In this document: piece after piece, positions 1 through 9,358 of the stretch
How the letters are laid out: each line of letters opens with the position of its first letter
How positions within the stretch are numbered: the first letter of the stretch is position 1
Assembly: GCA_035525365.1 (NCBI GenBank)
Contig: DATLEK010000064.1
Span: forward strand, 34,826-98,825
Length of the DNA: 64,000 nucleotides
DNA from: GCA-2861595 sp035525365
Lineage (GTDB): Bacteria > Actinomycetota > Acidimicrobiia > Acidimicrobiales > GCA-2861595
Direction: 5' to 3'
Notes under the pieces: generated by a model
Told to the model about the DNA's origin: nothing
What the model saw: only the letters and a program-made list of their open reading frames with translations
Databases searched by the model: none
Made by a program: the position numbers and the translations under genes

Positions 1-240
1 AGCCCGGTACCTCGGCTCAATCACGTCGGCCAGGGCGTAGACCTGCTCGATGGTGGCGATCGGCCGCTCCGGGGGGCGCTCCACCCCGGCTCCCTTGAGC
101 ACGCAGGGGTTCTTCAAGATCAACTCGTCCTCGACGGCGGTGCCGAGGATGGTGCGAAGCAGGCGGTAGCACTTGGCGACGGTGGTCCTGTCCGTGTGCC
201 CGGCGTTGATCAGATCGGCACGATGTGGCATGGATATGGC
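1..240 (-). pseudogene. Tyrosine integrase fragment, runs off left edge
   Basis: Reading the minus strand from about 240 to the window edge gives a continuous frame with RTTVAKCYRLLRTILGTAVE, then NPCVLKGAGVERPPERP and QVYALADVIEPRYRA. This is the end of the core-binding domain and the start of the catalytic domain of actinobacterial phage-type integrases. The usual N-terminal arm-binding and SAM-like regions are missing: similarity starts only about 20 residues before RTTVAK, and the frame then runs without a clear start into the tRNA-Gly fragment at 301-345. I read it as the 5'-truncated integrase of an earlier element. The catalytic residues lie outside the window, so whether the far end is intact is unknown. 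Confidence 0.6.
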
Positions 241-300
241 ACGACGGCCCCTGGACTGAGAGCGATTCTCATCGTAAAACGCTCTGACCAGGGCTTTTAG

Positions 301-345
301 TGGAGCGGGCGAAGGGAATCGAACCCTCGTTCTCAGCTTGGGAAG
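301..345 (-). other. 3' fragment of tRNA-Gly(CCC), att-type scar
   Basis: On the minus strand this stretch holds an anticodon loop TTCCCAA (anticodon CCC), a five-pair T-arm around TTCGATT, the acceptor 3' strand CGCCCGC and an encoded CCA. No 5' half is present: upstream bases cannot form the GCGGGCG acceptor partner or a D-arm. Such 3' tRNA pieces are left where an element recombined into the end of a tRNA gene. It sits immediately in front of the broken integrase at the left edge. The 168 bases between it and the next gene show nothing convincing. Confidence 0.7.
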
Positions 346-513
346 TGGTTTCGCCCATACTGTGGCGGACGGATACGGACTAAAACCGCAGGTCGAGACA
401 GGTAGGAGGACTGGCCCGGACGGCGGTGGATGGAGGCGGATGCCGGGCAAATGCCGGACCCCCCCACTCCGGCGGTACACAGTCGTTCCACCGTCGTGCA
501 CGTCGCAGGTTTC

Positions 514-1590
514 TCACGAGAAGCTGGGCCTCATCAACTCTAAGAGGCTCGCGTGGCGCTCTGCCCGCCGCGCTTTGTCGTTTGCACCTCTTTGCACGTT
601 CCGGACGTAGGTGACGGCCTCCTTGCTGACCTTCGCATCGTCGTCACTAAGGCGCGCGTCGACCGCCACCGCAAAATCATGCAATGCAGTTCCAAGGGAG
701 CGTTCCTTGCTCGTGGCGAGCTTCTTCCATGCCAAGAGCGTTGAGAGGGCGACGAACAGACTGTAAAAATCAGTCTTGTTCGCCCACCGCTCATCTCTCA
801 GTTCGGGCAAAACCCGCCGGATGGTGGCCAAGGTCGTTGAGAAAAGCCTGGTCGTACGGCGCTGACCGGGAAATTCGTCATCAAAATCCTCGTACTGCTG
901 ATAGTAGGAGTCGATGGACGAGGCGCTCCCGCCCTGTGGCCCGTGCATCACGCCGATCAGAAGCTCAGCAATCAACTCCACATCGGCCATGCGGCGAATC
1001 GCGGCAGCGCTCACGATTCTGTTCTCAGCGAGGAAGTCTGTGTGGTCGTCGGCCAACTTGGTGGCCTGGCGCGCGAACGGTCCCTCGTATGTTGCGTTAC
1101 GAAGCTCCTGGGGCTTCAGGGGCACGGTGTAGCGATTTAGCCGTCGGAACATGTCCTTCAGTTCATCTTCATCATCCGTGTCGAGGTACCGAACGGCGAG
1201 GGCGTAGCCATAGAAGTAGCGCCTGTACTCACTTGAGAGGTCGGAGAACGACATGCCGTACCAGTCGGAGTCGGCGTCAAGCTTGTCGAGAGTGAACTTG
1301 TCGAACTCCATTTGGTCCTGGGTCGTGTCAGAGCCCACAAACTGCAACACCGCCCGAATGCGTTGCTGACCATCGACTACGGCGTAGGTGGTGTTACCTT
1401 CCTCGTCCGTTGACCGCTGCACGAAGAGTTCCGGAATCGGCAATCCCCTGAGGACTGATTCGACGAGATGGCACTTCTGACGAAGTAGCCAGACGGGCTT
1501 TCGCTGGTACGGAGGCTTGATTAGCAACGACCCCTCAAGGAATCGATCACGGAACCAGCCAATTGTCTCCTCGGTACTCTTGAAGTTCAT
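514..1590 (-). CDS. DUF262 (GmrSD-N/ParB-like) protein
   Basis: The 358-residue protein begins with a DUF262 domain. It shows the PPYQRKPVW motif near residue 26 and VVDGQQRIRAV near residue 71, which form the ParB/Srx-like nucleotide-binding pocket of GmrS-type proteins. GmrSD enzymes cut modified phage DNA in an NTP-dependent way, and stand-alone DUF262 proteins are common in defence islands. No C-terminal DUF1524 HNH domain is seen, so nuclease activity is not shown. The ATG overlaps the stop of the helicase gene (ATGA) and has a GGAGG ribosome site inside the helicase tail. The overlap is probably a by-product of insertion and not an old operon. A role in defence is inferred from family and place. 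Confidence 0.75.
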   Translation of the reverse strand: MNFKSTEETIGWFRDRFLEGSLLIKPPYQRKPVWLLRQKCHLVESVLRGLPIPELFVQRSTDEEGNTTYAVVDGQQRIRAVLQFVGSDTTQDQMEFDKFTLDKLDADSDWYGMSFSDLSSEYRRYFYGYALAVRYLDTDDEDELKDMFRRLNRYTVPLKPQELRNATYEGPFARQATKLADDHTDFLAENRIVSAAAIRRMADVELIAELLIGVMHGPQGGSASSIDSYYQQYEDFDDEFPGQRRTTRLFSTTLATIRRVLPELRDERWANKTDFYSLFVALSTLLAWKKLATSKERSLGTALHDFAVAVDARLSDDDAKVSKEAVTYVRNVQRGANDKARRAERHASLLELMRPSFS

Positions 1591-4500
1591 CTGTCGCCTC
1601 CGAAACTCGCTCGTTTGCTCAACTTATGCCGCAGTCGACGCAGCCCCTCCGACTGGTCCCGCTGCTCGATGTCGGCCGGCCGCCAGGGGCAGTCGAGGTG
1701 GTGCAGCGCGATGGCCCGCGCCTGGACGTTGGTCCCGATGCCCATCTTGTCGGTGGACCCCACGAGCACCCCCACCCGCCCGTCTCGGCAGGCGGCGAAC
1801 AGCTTGGCCTTGGCCTCGTCGGTCGCGGCCTCGTGAATGAACCGCACGGCGTCTGCCGGGACACCACGGTCCACAAGCAGCGAGCGCAGCTCGTCGTAGG
1901 CGTTCCACCCCTTGCCAGACGGCGTCGACGCGTCGCAGAACACGAGCTGGAGGGCGCCAGGACGCTGGTGGGGCTCGCCGCCCTCGTCGAGGTAGCAACG
2001 ATCGGCCGAGGAGCGATAGGTGGCGACGATCCGGTCCGCGGCCGAGGCCAGTTTGCCGCCGTCGGGGTCCGGCCGCTCGCCCACCAGGCGAAGGTCGAGG
2101 GCGGCCCGGCGTCCGTCGCCGGAAATCTTCAACATGTTGTCTTCCGTGGGCAAAACGGCGCGACTGCGAACGCGCTCAGCCCGGGCCGCCAGATCGGCGA
2201 CATACTCCGTCAACCTCTCGCTGGCCGGGACGATCACGGTCTCCGGCCCCCCGCCGACCAAGACCGGCACCGGAAGGTCGAGGTCCGCGGCGGTCCGCAC
2301 GTCGGCGACCTGGCGGTACAGCGTCAGCAACTCGGGGATGTTCTGGAAGCGGGCGAACCGGGTCTGCATCCGGTAGCTGCCGCCATCGGGGGCCAGCTCC
2401 AGGGCAGTGACGGTGCGCCCGAAGGTGGCGGCCCAGGAGTCGAACGGCGCCAACTCGACCTCGGCCAGGGTGTCGGGCTGGAGGTAGGACTGCATGGTCC
2501 ACAACTCGGCAATGGAGTTGGCCACCGGTGTGGCCGTGGCGAAGGTGACCACTCGGGCGCCGTTGGCCCGTCGCAGGACCCAGAGTTTGGCGTCGAGGTC
2601 CTGGGCGCGCTGGGAACCCGGGTGGCCGATCCCATCGATGGCCGAGTCGACGCGACGGTTTTTGAACATGTGGGCCTCGTCGCAGAACACGTAGTCGATG
2701 CCCGTCTCCTCGAAGCGGACCCCGTCGTCCTTGGTCTCGGCGGCCAAGAGGCGCTGGTAGGTCTCCTCGAGCTGGGCCGCCCGGCGCTCCAACCGCTTGA
2801 CGCTCAGCCCCTTGCCGCTGCGAGACTCACCCAGCGCCTCCCGGCAGCGGGCCAACTCCTCGCCCAGGTAGGCCGAGCGCAGCTCGCGGCCGAGCGGGAG
2901 GCGGCCGAAACCGGCCTGGGTGAAAATCACGGCGTCCCAGTCACCCGTGGCGCACCGGGCGACGAATTCCTTGCGCCGCTCCTTCGATAGCCGGTCTCGG
3001 TCGGCGATCAGCACCTTGGCTGTCGGGTAGAGCTGGAGCCACTCGCGGGTGAACTGGTCAAGCATGTGGTTGGGGACCACCACGGCGGGCTTGGCCACGA
3101 GCCCGAGGCGGCGCAGCTCCATTGCCGCCATCACCATGGTGGCGGTCTTGCCGGCGCCCACGCAATGAGCGAGCAGGGCGCGGCCGTCGGTGAGGATGCG
3201 AGCCACGGCGTCGCGCTGGTGAGCATGAGGGGTGAAGGTTTCGGCCAGGCCAGGCAGGCTCAGGTGGCTACCGTCATGAGCGGGGACCACGACGCTGCAG
3301 AACAGTTCGTTGTAGCGCTCGGCCAGCCGTCCGGCCCGCCTGGGCTCCTCCCACACCCACGCTGAGAAGCGAGAGGCGAGAGCGTCCTGTTTGTCACGGG
3401 CGGCAATGGTCTCGGCGTCGTTGCGGACCCGACGGCCCTCGTCACCCTCGTCCCAAACGGTGTGCAGGCGCTGGTTGAGGCTCGCGTCGAGAAGGGTGAC
3501 GGCATCGGCTCGTGCGGTCCCCCACTCGGAACTGAGGCTGACTGACGCCCGCCGCCCAGCTCGAAGGGCCAGGTTCCAGCGCCCGATGGATGCCACCCGC
3601 TCGATCTCCACCTGGGCGCCCAGCACCTCAGCGCAGAACGCCTCCACATCGCCGGGCGGGATCCAGGGGGCGCCGAGCCCGGCGGTGATCTCACCGGGCT
3701 CGAGCTGACGGGGCAGGACAGCGGCCAGCGCCACCACGTTGGCCTCCCAGCGAGGATCGTTCGCCGCCGCCACGCGGGCTTCCTCCAGCCGGCGCCGGAC
3801 GTTGCCGGACAAATAGCGGCTGGCCGGAACCAGCTCGCCGGTGGCCGGGTTGTCCCAGGCCAGCCCGACCAGCTCGGCCCGGGCGCCCTCTGCGTCGGTG
3901 CCGAGCAACTCAGCGATGCGTGAAAGGCTCAGTGCTCCGCTTTCGTCCAGGCACACCGCGACGGCCTCCGCCGCGTTGTCCACACCGAGGCGGGTCACGG
4001 GCGGGGAGATGATGCGCTGGGTGAAGATGGCGGCCCGGCGGGCCTCCTGGGTGGCGTCGTCGAAGACTTCCAGCGCAGCGACGAGCGGCCAGTCGGGATC
4101 GTCACGGAACCCGCCCATGCGAGGACGGATGCGGCGCAGAATCTCCTCGCCGGTCTCGGGATCGCTGCGCCCGGTGCGGGCGGTGCGATACCGGTTCAAC
4201 GGCCCGTGCACGCGCTGGTAGGCGGCGTAGGCGTCGGCGAGCTCGTGCTGATAACCGGATAGCTCGGCGTCGGAGGCACCATCGGTCTGGGCCACCAGCA
4301 CGGCTCGGGCGGCGTCGCGCAGCCGGACAAGGCGGCGCAACTCGGGCACTTCGGAGGCGAAGCGAGGCTGATGGCGGCGTAGCTGGCCGTCCTTGATTCT
4401 CGCGAGCCCGTCATCAGTTACGACGAAACTGGACTCCTGTGCGAAGCGTAGAGCGGAGCCGTCTGACCCGGCGCGGGTGGGGGCCGGCTGTGCCGGGGCA

Positions 4501-5603
4501 GATAGCTCACCCGGGTGGAAGACCAGGCCGACAGCACGAGCCTCGGCCACGAGGCACGAGAGCGCGGCGTCGAGTGCCGGGGCGAGCGGGCCGGCGGACT
4601 CGACGGTGAGCTCCCTCTCCCGGTACATACCCCGATGGACAGCAAGGGTGCCGAGGACGAACTGCGGGTGGGCGGCCAGGTGCGCGTTGATAGACAGCGC
4701 CTCGCCCTCGTCGTCTACCGGCGCCGCCACCGTCGTCGTCCACGAAGAGCCTTGGCGCTGGCTGCCCTCGGAGCGGCGGCGCAGGACAACCAGGTCGCAG
4801 ACCACCTCGGTTCCCGACGACTCCGAGAACGCCCCTGCCGGAAAGCGGACAGCGCCGACGAGATCGGCGAGGGCTTCGATTTCGCGCCTGGCCGCCGGAT
4901 TGCGCGCATCGAGGGTGTAGCGCGAGGTCAACACCGCGACCAGGCCGCCTGGCCGGGTCAGGTGCAGGCTCTTGACGATGAAGTAGTTGTGCAGAACGTG
5001 GCGGGAGCGATTATGCCGAGGGTCATGTGGAGTCACCTTGGCGAAGGGCACGTTGCCAATCACCAGGTCGAAGTGTCCCGCCGAGACCACGAAGTTTTCG
5101 AAGCGGCTGTGGTGGACGGCGGCGCGCGCACCGTAGAGGTGCTGCGCAATGGCGGCGGTGGTCGGATCGGCCTCGACGCCAGTGAGTTCACAGTGCTCGG
5201 GAGCGAAGCCAAGGAAGTTGCCTGACCCGCAGCCCGGCTCGAGCACCCGCCCGCCGGTGAAGCCGAGTTCGCCGACGGTCCGCCACATGGCCTGGACGAT
5301 CTCGGCCGAGGTGTAATGCGCGTTCAGCGTGGTGCGCCGGGCCGCAGCCCAGGCCGCTTCATCGCCCAGGAGCTGGCGGACCCGGGCTCGCTGCGCGGCG
5401 TATGTGTCGTTGGCCTCATCGAAGAGCTGGGGCAGGCTGCCCCATCCCGACCAGCGGGCCAGGACTGCCTGCTCATCGGGCCGCGCCGGGCGCTCCTCCA
5501 CCGCCAGGCGGTCGAGGAGTTCGAGGACGGCGAGATTCGTCGCCAGCTTGGCCGCCCTGCCTGGTGGGGCGAGGTCGCCCTGGCCTACGGGGCGAAACGC
5601 TAC
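1587..5603 (-). pseudogene. Adenine methyltransferase-SNF2-type helicase fusion, C-terminally cut
   Basis: This is the long methyltransferase-helicase type found on plasmids and conjugative elements, related in architecture to phage P1 DarB antirestriction proteins. The N-terminal half has an SAM motif LEPGCGSGNF (about 5217-5246) and the catalytic NVPF (about 5045-5056). The second half has Walker A VGAGKT (about 3150), DEAH as FCDEAHMF (about 2680), ATATP motif III, and motif V GSTDKMGIGTNV. At motif VI the expected QREGRxxRQG is replaced by QRDQSEGLRRLRHK and the protein ends 15 residues later at the DUF262 gene, so arginine-finger function is doubtful. The front is also odd: homology starts at about 5597, yet no ATG, GTG or TTG is available in frame near there (the next GTG is 5501, without a ribosome site). 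Likely decayed. Confidence 0.7.
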
Positions 5604-5986
5604 GCCTGAGGCTCGTCCTCCGGCTCGTCCGTCCAGGTCCGCGCCGCTCTCACCAGCGTCTCGGAGATCAGCGCCATCTGGGAGCGGTAGGCCGAGATCT
5701 GCTCGTCGTCCTCGTCGCCGGTCGTTTCCTCCGGCTCGCTCCAGATCTCCTCGGTCAGGATCACCTCCTCGGCCTGACGACGGGCCTGGTAGCTGCGCTG
5801 GCGGTAGTCCTCCAGGCTCTCGCCCGGCCGTTGGCGACCGAGCAACTGGTCCCAAAGCTGGGTGATCCGGGCTTCGACCTCCTCCCCCAGGCGGGAGAAG
5901 TGACCGATCGGGTCCGTCATCAAAGCGAAGGACCTCGGCCGGTGCTGGCTGGTGAAGTCGTAGGCCAAGCGCCCGTAGCGATTCAT
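5600..5986 (-). CDS. Small conserved element protein, 128 aa
   Basis: The ATG at 5986 is preceded by GGAGGTGCACGACC, an excellent ribosome site. The protein starts MNRYGRLAYDF and has an acidic, helix-rich middle (GESLEDYRQRSYQARRQAEE). It resembles short conserved proteins found just before helicase-methylase genes on actinobacterial elements; the function is unknown. Its last codons overlap the start of helicase homology in another frame. A much longer frame that continues the helicase up to 6089 exists here, but its N-terminal 160 residues are low-complexity and look like out-of-frame translation of this gene. Confidence 0.7.
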   Translation of the reverse strand: MNRYGRLAYDFTSQHRPRSFALMTDPIGHFSRLGEEVEARITQLWDQLLGRQRPGESLEDYRQRSYQARRQAEEVILTEEIWSEPEETTGDEDDEQISAYRSQMALISETLVRAARTWTDEPEDEPQA

Positions 5987-6092
5987 GGTCGTGCACCTCC
6001 TCGGGCCGCTGCAGCCCGGTGGCCGGTTCAGGGAGCGAGTCGAACAGCGATAGCTGTGCGGGCGGGGGTGCGCTCCGATCCCTGACCACAGG

Positions 6093-6509
6093 CTATCGCC
6101 CGGTCGAGGCGCACACCGGTGATGGCGGGGTCCACCCGGCGACCTGGCGGTAGCGCACGCCCTGGTCGAAAAGCAGTCTCCCGGTGGCCGACTCCACCAC
6201 CTTGATGTCTGCATGAGTCGTCCACATGGCATCCAAGGCGACGAAGACCGTCGCTACGTCATCAAGCAGGACGAACAGCTCGTCGCCCACCGCTCCGGTG
6301 CGCACGATGAGCTGCCCCGCCCTTGGTGGCAGCGGTACGGCGTGGGGGTAGAGCCGACTGGCACGCAGGTCGTTGACATACAGGGCGTCGGCTCTGGCGT
6401 CCACGATTAGAAGGGGCCAGCCGTCCAGGCTCAACTCGAGGCGGCGCGAAGCCACGTCGTCGACAGTGAGGCGCACGCGGCGCAGCAGCGCCGTTGAAAT
6501 GTTGTCCAT
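6093..6509 (-). CDS. Hypothetical protein, 138 aa
   Basis: The chosen ATG at 6509 (MDNISTALL) lies three bases past the stop of the preceding gene, so the pair is probably co-translated. The protein is a mixed alpha/beta chain with LELSLDGWPLLIVDARADALYV and a hydrophobic stretch DDVATVFVALDAMW. It has no motif I recognise and no membrane segment or signal peptide. It belongs to the minus-strand run that starts with the coupling protein, so a part in conjugation or element upkeep is likely but not shown. Confidence 0.65.
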   Translation of the reverse strand: MDNISTALLRRVRLTVDDVASRRLELSLDGWPLLIVDARADALYVNDLRASRLYPHAVPLPPRAGQLIVRTGAVGDELFVLLDDVATVFVALDAMWTTHADIKVVESATGRLLFDQGVRYRQVAGWTPPSPVCASTGR

Positions 6510-6514
6510 GTCGA

Positions 6515-6829
6515 TCAGGCGATCTTGGGAACGGCGCGTGTCGAGGACGACCGGAGGAGACGGCGGTGCGCCAGCGCCATGCGATCGCGCACCCACATCT
6601 GATTCGGACCATCGCCCAGGCGGTACTCCCAGCCGGTATCGACCAGGCCGGATTCCAGCTTGGCCGACAAGGTCGCCCGGAGGAAGGCCACGTCGTAGCG
6701 GCGCGGGTCGTAGACCACCTCCATGGGCCGCCCCTTCCATACGCCCGCTGGCTCGACGACGTGGCCGGGCGGTGGTTCAGTCGGCGGGGCGGACTCGGGG
6801 CACTGAGGTCGCAAGTAGGGCTCACTCAT
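6515..6829 (-). CDS. Hypothetical protein, 104 aa
   Basis: The ATG overlaps the coupling-protein stop as ATGA and has AAGGAGGT nine bases upstream, so this is a well supported translationally coupled gene. The N-terminal third is proline-rich (PPTEPPPGHVVEP). The rest, with MEVVYDPRRYDVAFLRATLS and MWVRDRMALAHRRLL, looks like a compact alpha/beta fold. I do not recognise the family. Its position directly after the coupling protein suggests a transfer-related accessory. Confidence 0.7.
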   Translation of the reverse strand: MSEPYLRPQCPESAPPTEPPPGHVVEPAGVWKGRPMEVVYDPRRYDVAFLRATLSAKLESGLVDTGWEYRLGDGPNQMWVRDRMALAHRRLLRSSSTRAVPKIA

Positions 6830-8643
6830 GGCACGGATACCTCCTTGGTAGATGGGACAGCGGCGGGCTGGCGGTCGGGATCGAGCTGCCCGCGGGCGGC
6901 CAGGCGGCGGTCACCCCACCAGGGCTTGGTGCGAATGTGGGCGGGCGGCAACGTCCCGTGGATCAAGAGGGCGTCGCCCGGAGGCATCTGACGGGCCATG
7001 TGGGGCGGGACGAGCGGCTCGCGGGTTGTCGAGAGCTGAAGCGATCGCTTCCAGTCGCCGGCCTCGGAGCGGCTCCGGGTCTCCACCTCGACATCGCCCA
7101 GGACCTGGCCGATGTAGCGGAACGCCGCGGGGTCGGATAGCCCGGTGTAGAAGACCTTTGACAGGTGGTTGGTCAGGATGGTGTCGGCCTGGCGGCCGTA
7201 GGCGTCTTCGATCTGGGCGATCGACTGCCAGATGGTCACGAGCAGGACGCCAAGGCCGGCGAGGGTGGAGGCGTACTGGGGCAGCGCCCGCAGCGGGGTG
7301 TTTCCGGCCTCGTCGATGACGATGAGCAGCGGAGGGTCAAGGGGGCGGCCGGTGGCTGCCACCCTGAGAAAGACCTGCTTGACCAGATCGTTCAGCAGGC
7401 CGCCGAAGGCCGGCGCCAGGCGCTCCTGGTCCTCGATGGGCGCGCACAGGTACAGGGTGTTCTGTGCGCCCAGCAGCCAGTCGAGGCTGAGACTGTCGCC
7501 TCGGGACGCGGCAGCCACGCCCGGGTCAGCCCACGGCCACACCACCGTCTGAGCGGTGGCGAAGATCGACGAGCGAGTCTCCTCCTCCATCTCCCAGATG
7601 CTCATCACCGCCTGCGACGCCCGGGTGGCCCCGTCCTGCACTTCTGGATCCTCAGACTCAAGGAGTCGGTCGAGCGCGGTTCGCACGTCGCCCGGGCCGT
7701 CTTCGCGGGGGCGGTCCTGGACCATCACCCATTCGCAGACCCGGGCCATGTCGACCCCGGTCCGGGCGGCCACAAAGAGCAGCCCGAACAGCAGGATCTC
7801 CGCCTGCGACAGCCAGAAGTCGAGGCTGCCCTTTAAATTTTCACTTCGAGGAGCGGCCTCACACAACGCCCTGGCGGCGCGCTGGGCGCCGAGGACCGTC
7901 TTGGCCGCCCGGAGAGGGGACCAGATGGCTGATTCGTCGCCGGTGGTGCGCGTCGGGTCGTAGACGAGGACCGTGCCCCTTTTCTTGCGCCATCCGCAGG
8001 TCGTGGCCAACAGATCGGCCTTGACTGAGGAGAGGACCGCTGGCCCCTCCCATTCGAGGATCCCCGTGATGGCGGCGGTCGTCTTTCCCGAGCGCGACGG
8101 CCCGATGAGGGCCACCGCGCCACGGTCGCCCTGGTGATGGCGCCTGCGGCCACGACGCGTTCCCTGTGGCGGAAGCTCGGTGGCGAGAAGGACACGCCCG
8201 CGGCGACCGAGCAGGAAACGGCCAGGGTGAGGACCACGAACCGAAAGCGGCTTGAGGTCGGCAGCGGTGGCGAAGCGGGCGCGAGCATCGACGCCAAGTG
8301 GACGGCGAGGCAGTGTGCCGACGTTGGACCGGTCGAAGAGACGGAACACCGCTAGGGCGACGGCGACCGCCCCGACGAGCAGCAGCGCCGTGGCGCCCCA
8401 GTAGAGAAGCGGTCCGGGTAGCGAGGCTTGCAGCTCAGCCGGCCAGGCCAGCCTCGGGTTGCTCAGATTCGCCGGAAGGCGGAACGCGGCGGCGACGGCA
8501 TCAGAGAAGGAGGCATGAAGGCGGGCGCCGTCGGCTGCGGCCGCCACCCAGGCCCCGAGCCAGACGACTCCGCCCAAGCTGGCGAGGAGGGCGGCGCCGA
8601 TGATGACGAGAAGCTCGAAGCCCGACTGACCGTGGTTTTCCAT
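6826..8643 (-). CDS. VirD4/TraG-type conjugative coupling protein
   Basis: A type IV coupling protein of 605 residues links the relaxosome to the secretion channel and pumps DNA by ATP hydrolysis at the inner membrane. Two N-terminal membrane segments (about 11-35 and 79-101) precede the ATPase domain, with Walker A GPSRSGKTTA at 181-190 and Walker B LLIVIDEAGNTP near residue 425. The TraG-like AAD region lies between. I chose ATG 8643; a TTG two codons upstream lies inside the conserved motif at 8647-8681. The gene heads a minus-strand run ending in the helicase. It looks intact, unlike the VirB4-like gene of the same element. Confidence 0.85.
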   Translation of the reverse strand: MENHGQSGFELLVIIGAALLASLGGVVWLGAWVAAAADGARLHASFSDAVAAAFRLPANLSNPRLAWPAELQASLPGPLLYWGATALLLVGAVAVALAVFRLFDRSNVGTLPRRPLGVDARARFATAADLKPLSVRGPHPGRFLLGRRGRVLLATELPPQGTRRGRRRHHQGDRGAVALIGPSRSGKTTAAITGILEWEGPAVLSSVKADLLATTCGWRKKRGTVLVYDPTRTTGDESAIWSPLRAAKTVLGAQRAARALCEAAPRSENLKGSLDFWLSQAEILLFGLLFVAARTGVDMARVCEWVMVQDRPREDGPGDVRTALDRLLESEDPEVQDGATRASQAVMSIWEMEEETRSSIFATAQTVVWPWADPGVAAASRGDSLSLDWLLGAQNTLYLCAPIEDQERLAPAFGGLLNDLVKQVFLRVAATGRPLDPPLLIVIDEAGNTPLRALPQYASTLAGLGVLLVTIWQSIAQIEDAYGRQADTILTNHLSKVFYTGLSDPAAFRYIGQVLGDVEVETRSRSEAGDWKRSLQLSTTREPLVPPHMARQMPPGDALLIHGTLPPAHIRTKPWWGDRRLAARGQLDPDRQPAAVPSTKEVSVP

Positions 8644-8646
8644 AAC

Positions 8647-8681
8647 CAACTAGGCCGCTGGCGGGTGTCGAATCTCGCGGC
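8647..8681 (-). promoter_or_regulatory. Shared element motif, copy 1 (before coupling protein)
   Basis: On the minus strand the block reads GCCGCGAGATTC, nine variable bases, then CAGCGGCCTAGTTG, ending three bases before the coupling-protein ATG. Copies with the same nine-base gap occur at 8748-8782 and 28749-28781. GAGATT and CTAGTT are 17 bases apart, which fits promoter spacing, but the conserved bases extend beyond two hexamers. I infer an operator or activator-dependent promoter. Confidence 0.65.
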
Positions 8682-8747
8682 AATGCAAAAAATCATGCTT
8701 GCGCTCCGACAAGTGCTTGGGCGTTCAGCACCCATTCTTGAGATGTA

Positions 8748-8782
8748 GCCGCGAGATTCCACCCTCCTCAGCGGCCTAGTTG
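8748..8782 (+). promoter_or_regulatory. Shared element motif, copy 2 (before 8902 gene)
   Basis: GCCGCGAGATTC at 8748-8759 and CAGCGGCCTAGTTG at 8769-8782, with the same nine-base gap as copy 1 but opposite orientation. Together copies 1 and 2 form a large inverted repeat with a 66-base centre, and so drive divergent units: the coupling protein to the left and the 8902 gene to the right. Confidence 0.65.
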
Positions 8783-8901
8783 AGAAGACGGTTCAGCTAC
8801 GAGAGGAGGCCCGTGGTGGGTGCAATGAGAATCATCGGCGACAGCATCAAAGGGCATCGCCGGGCGTGGCCCGGTTGTCCGAGGAAATCGGGAGGATTGT
8901 G

Positions 8902-9336
8902 ATGGGGGCGATCTACGACGACCTTGAAGACCACGAGGGATACGCCGAGCGCCGGCTGCCGGACGGTTCGTTGACGGCTTCCTGGACAGCGGCGACCGTG
9001 GAGTTCAGCGGCTACATCGCCGCCTGCGCATGCGGTTGGCATGGAGCCGAGTATCCGCCGACGGCGGACGGGGCCAACGCGGCCCTTGATGAGTGGGATG
9101 AGATCCATGCACAGCCCCTGTTAGCCAAGGCCGTCCCTTCGGAGCTGAGCGACCTGATTCGCGAGGTGAAGCGGAGCCTGAGCCGCCTTGCCGAGGAGCG
9201 CCCGTTGGCCGGGGTGACGGCTGTCCAAGAGTTCGTCTGCTGGGCCGAGGCGACACTCGCCCGAGTACAAGGCGCTCAACGCGCCGCGGTGGCTCATCGG
9301 TCCCATGGCGGCAGGGGACGGCGCCTCGGTCGGTAA
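8902..9336 (+). CDS. Hypothetical element protein, 144 aa
   Basis: The ATG at 8902 has GGGAGG seven bases upstream; a longer start at 8866 lacks a ribosome site. The N-terminal part carries YIAACACGWHGAEYPPTADG, a short Cys-x-Cys-Gly-Trp patch shared with many small proteins on actinobacterial plasmids and integrated elements. The C-terminal part is helical (LSDLIREVKRSLSRLAEE). Function unknown. It is the only plus-strand gene served by motif copy 2, which suggests that it is regulated together with the transfer and integration genes. Confidence 0.65.
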   Translation: MGAIYDDLEDHEGYAERRLPDGSLTASWTAATVEFSGYIAACACGWHGAEYPPTADGANAALDEWDEIHAQPLLAKAVPSELSDLIREVKRSLSRLAEERPLAGVTAVQEFVCWAEATLARVQGAQRAAVAHRSHGGRGRRLGR

Positions 9337-9358
9337 CTCCCCACCCCGGCTGACGGGC

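Noticed and set aside
1626..2990. Long plus-strand frame inside the helicase
   Set aside because: Shadow frame of the helicase with valine/glycine-rich composition and no motif or ribosome site.
5600..5986. Programmed frameshift joining the 128-aa protein to the helicase
   Set aside because: No slippery heptamer or downstream structure is evident at 5595-5605; loss of the start codon is as likely.
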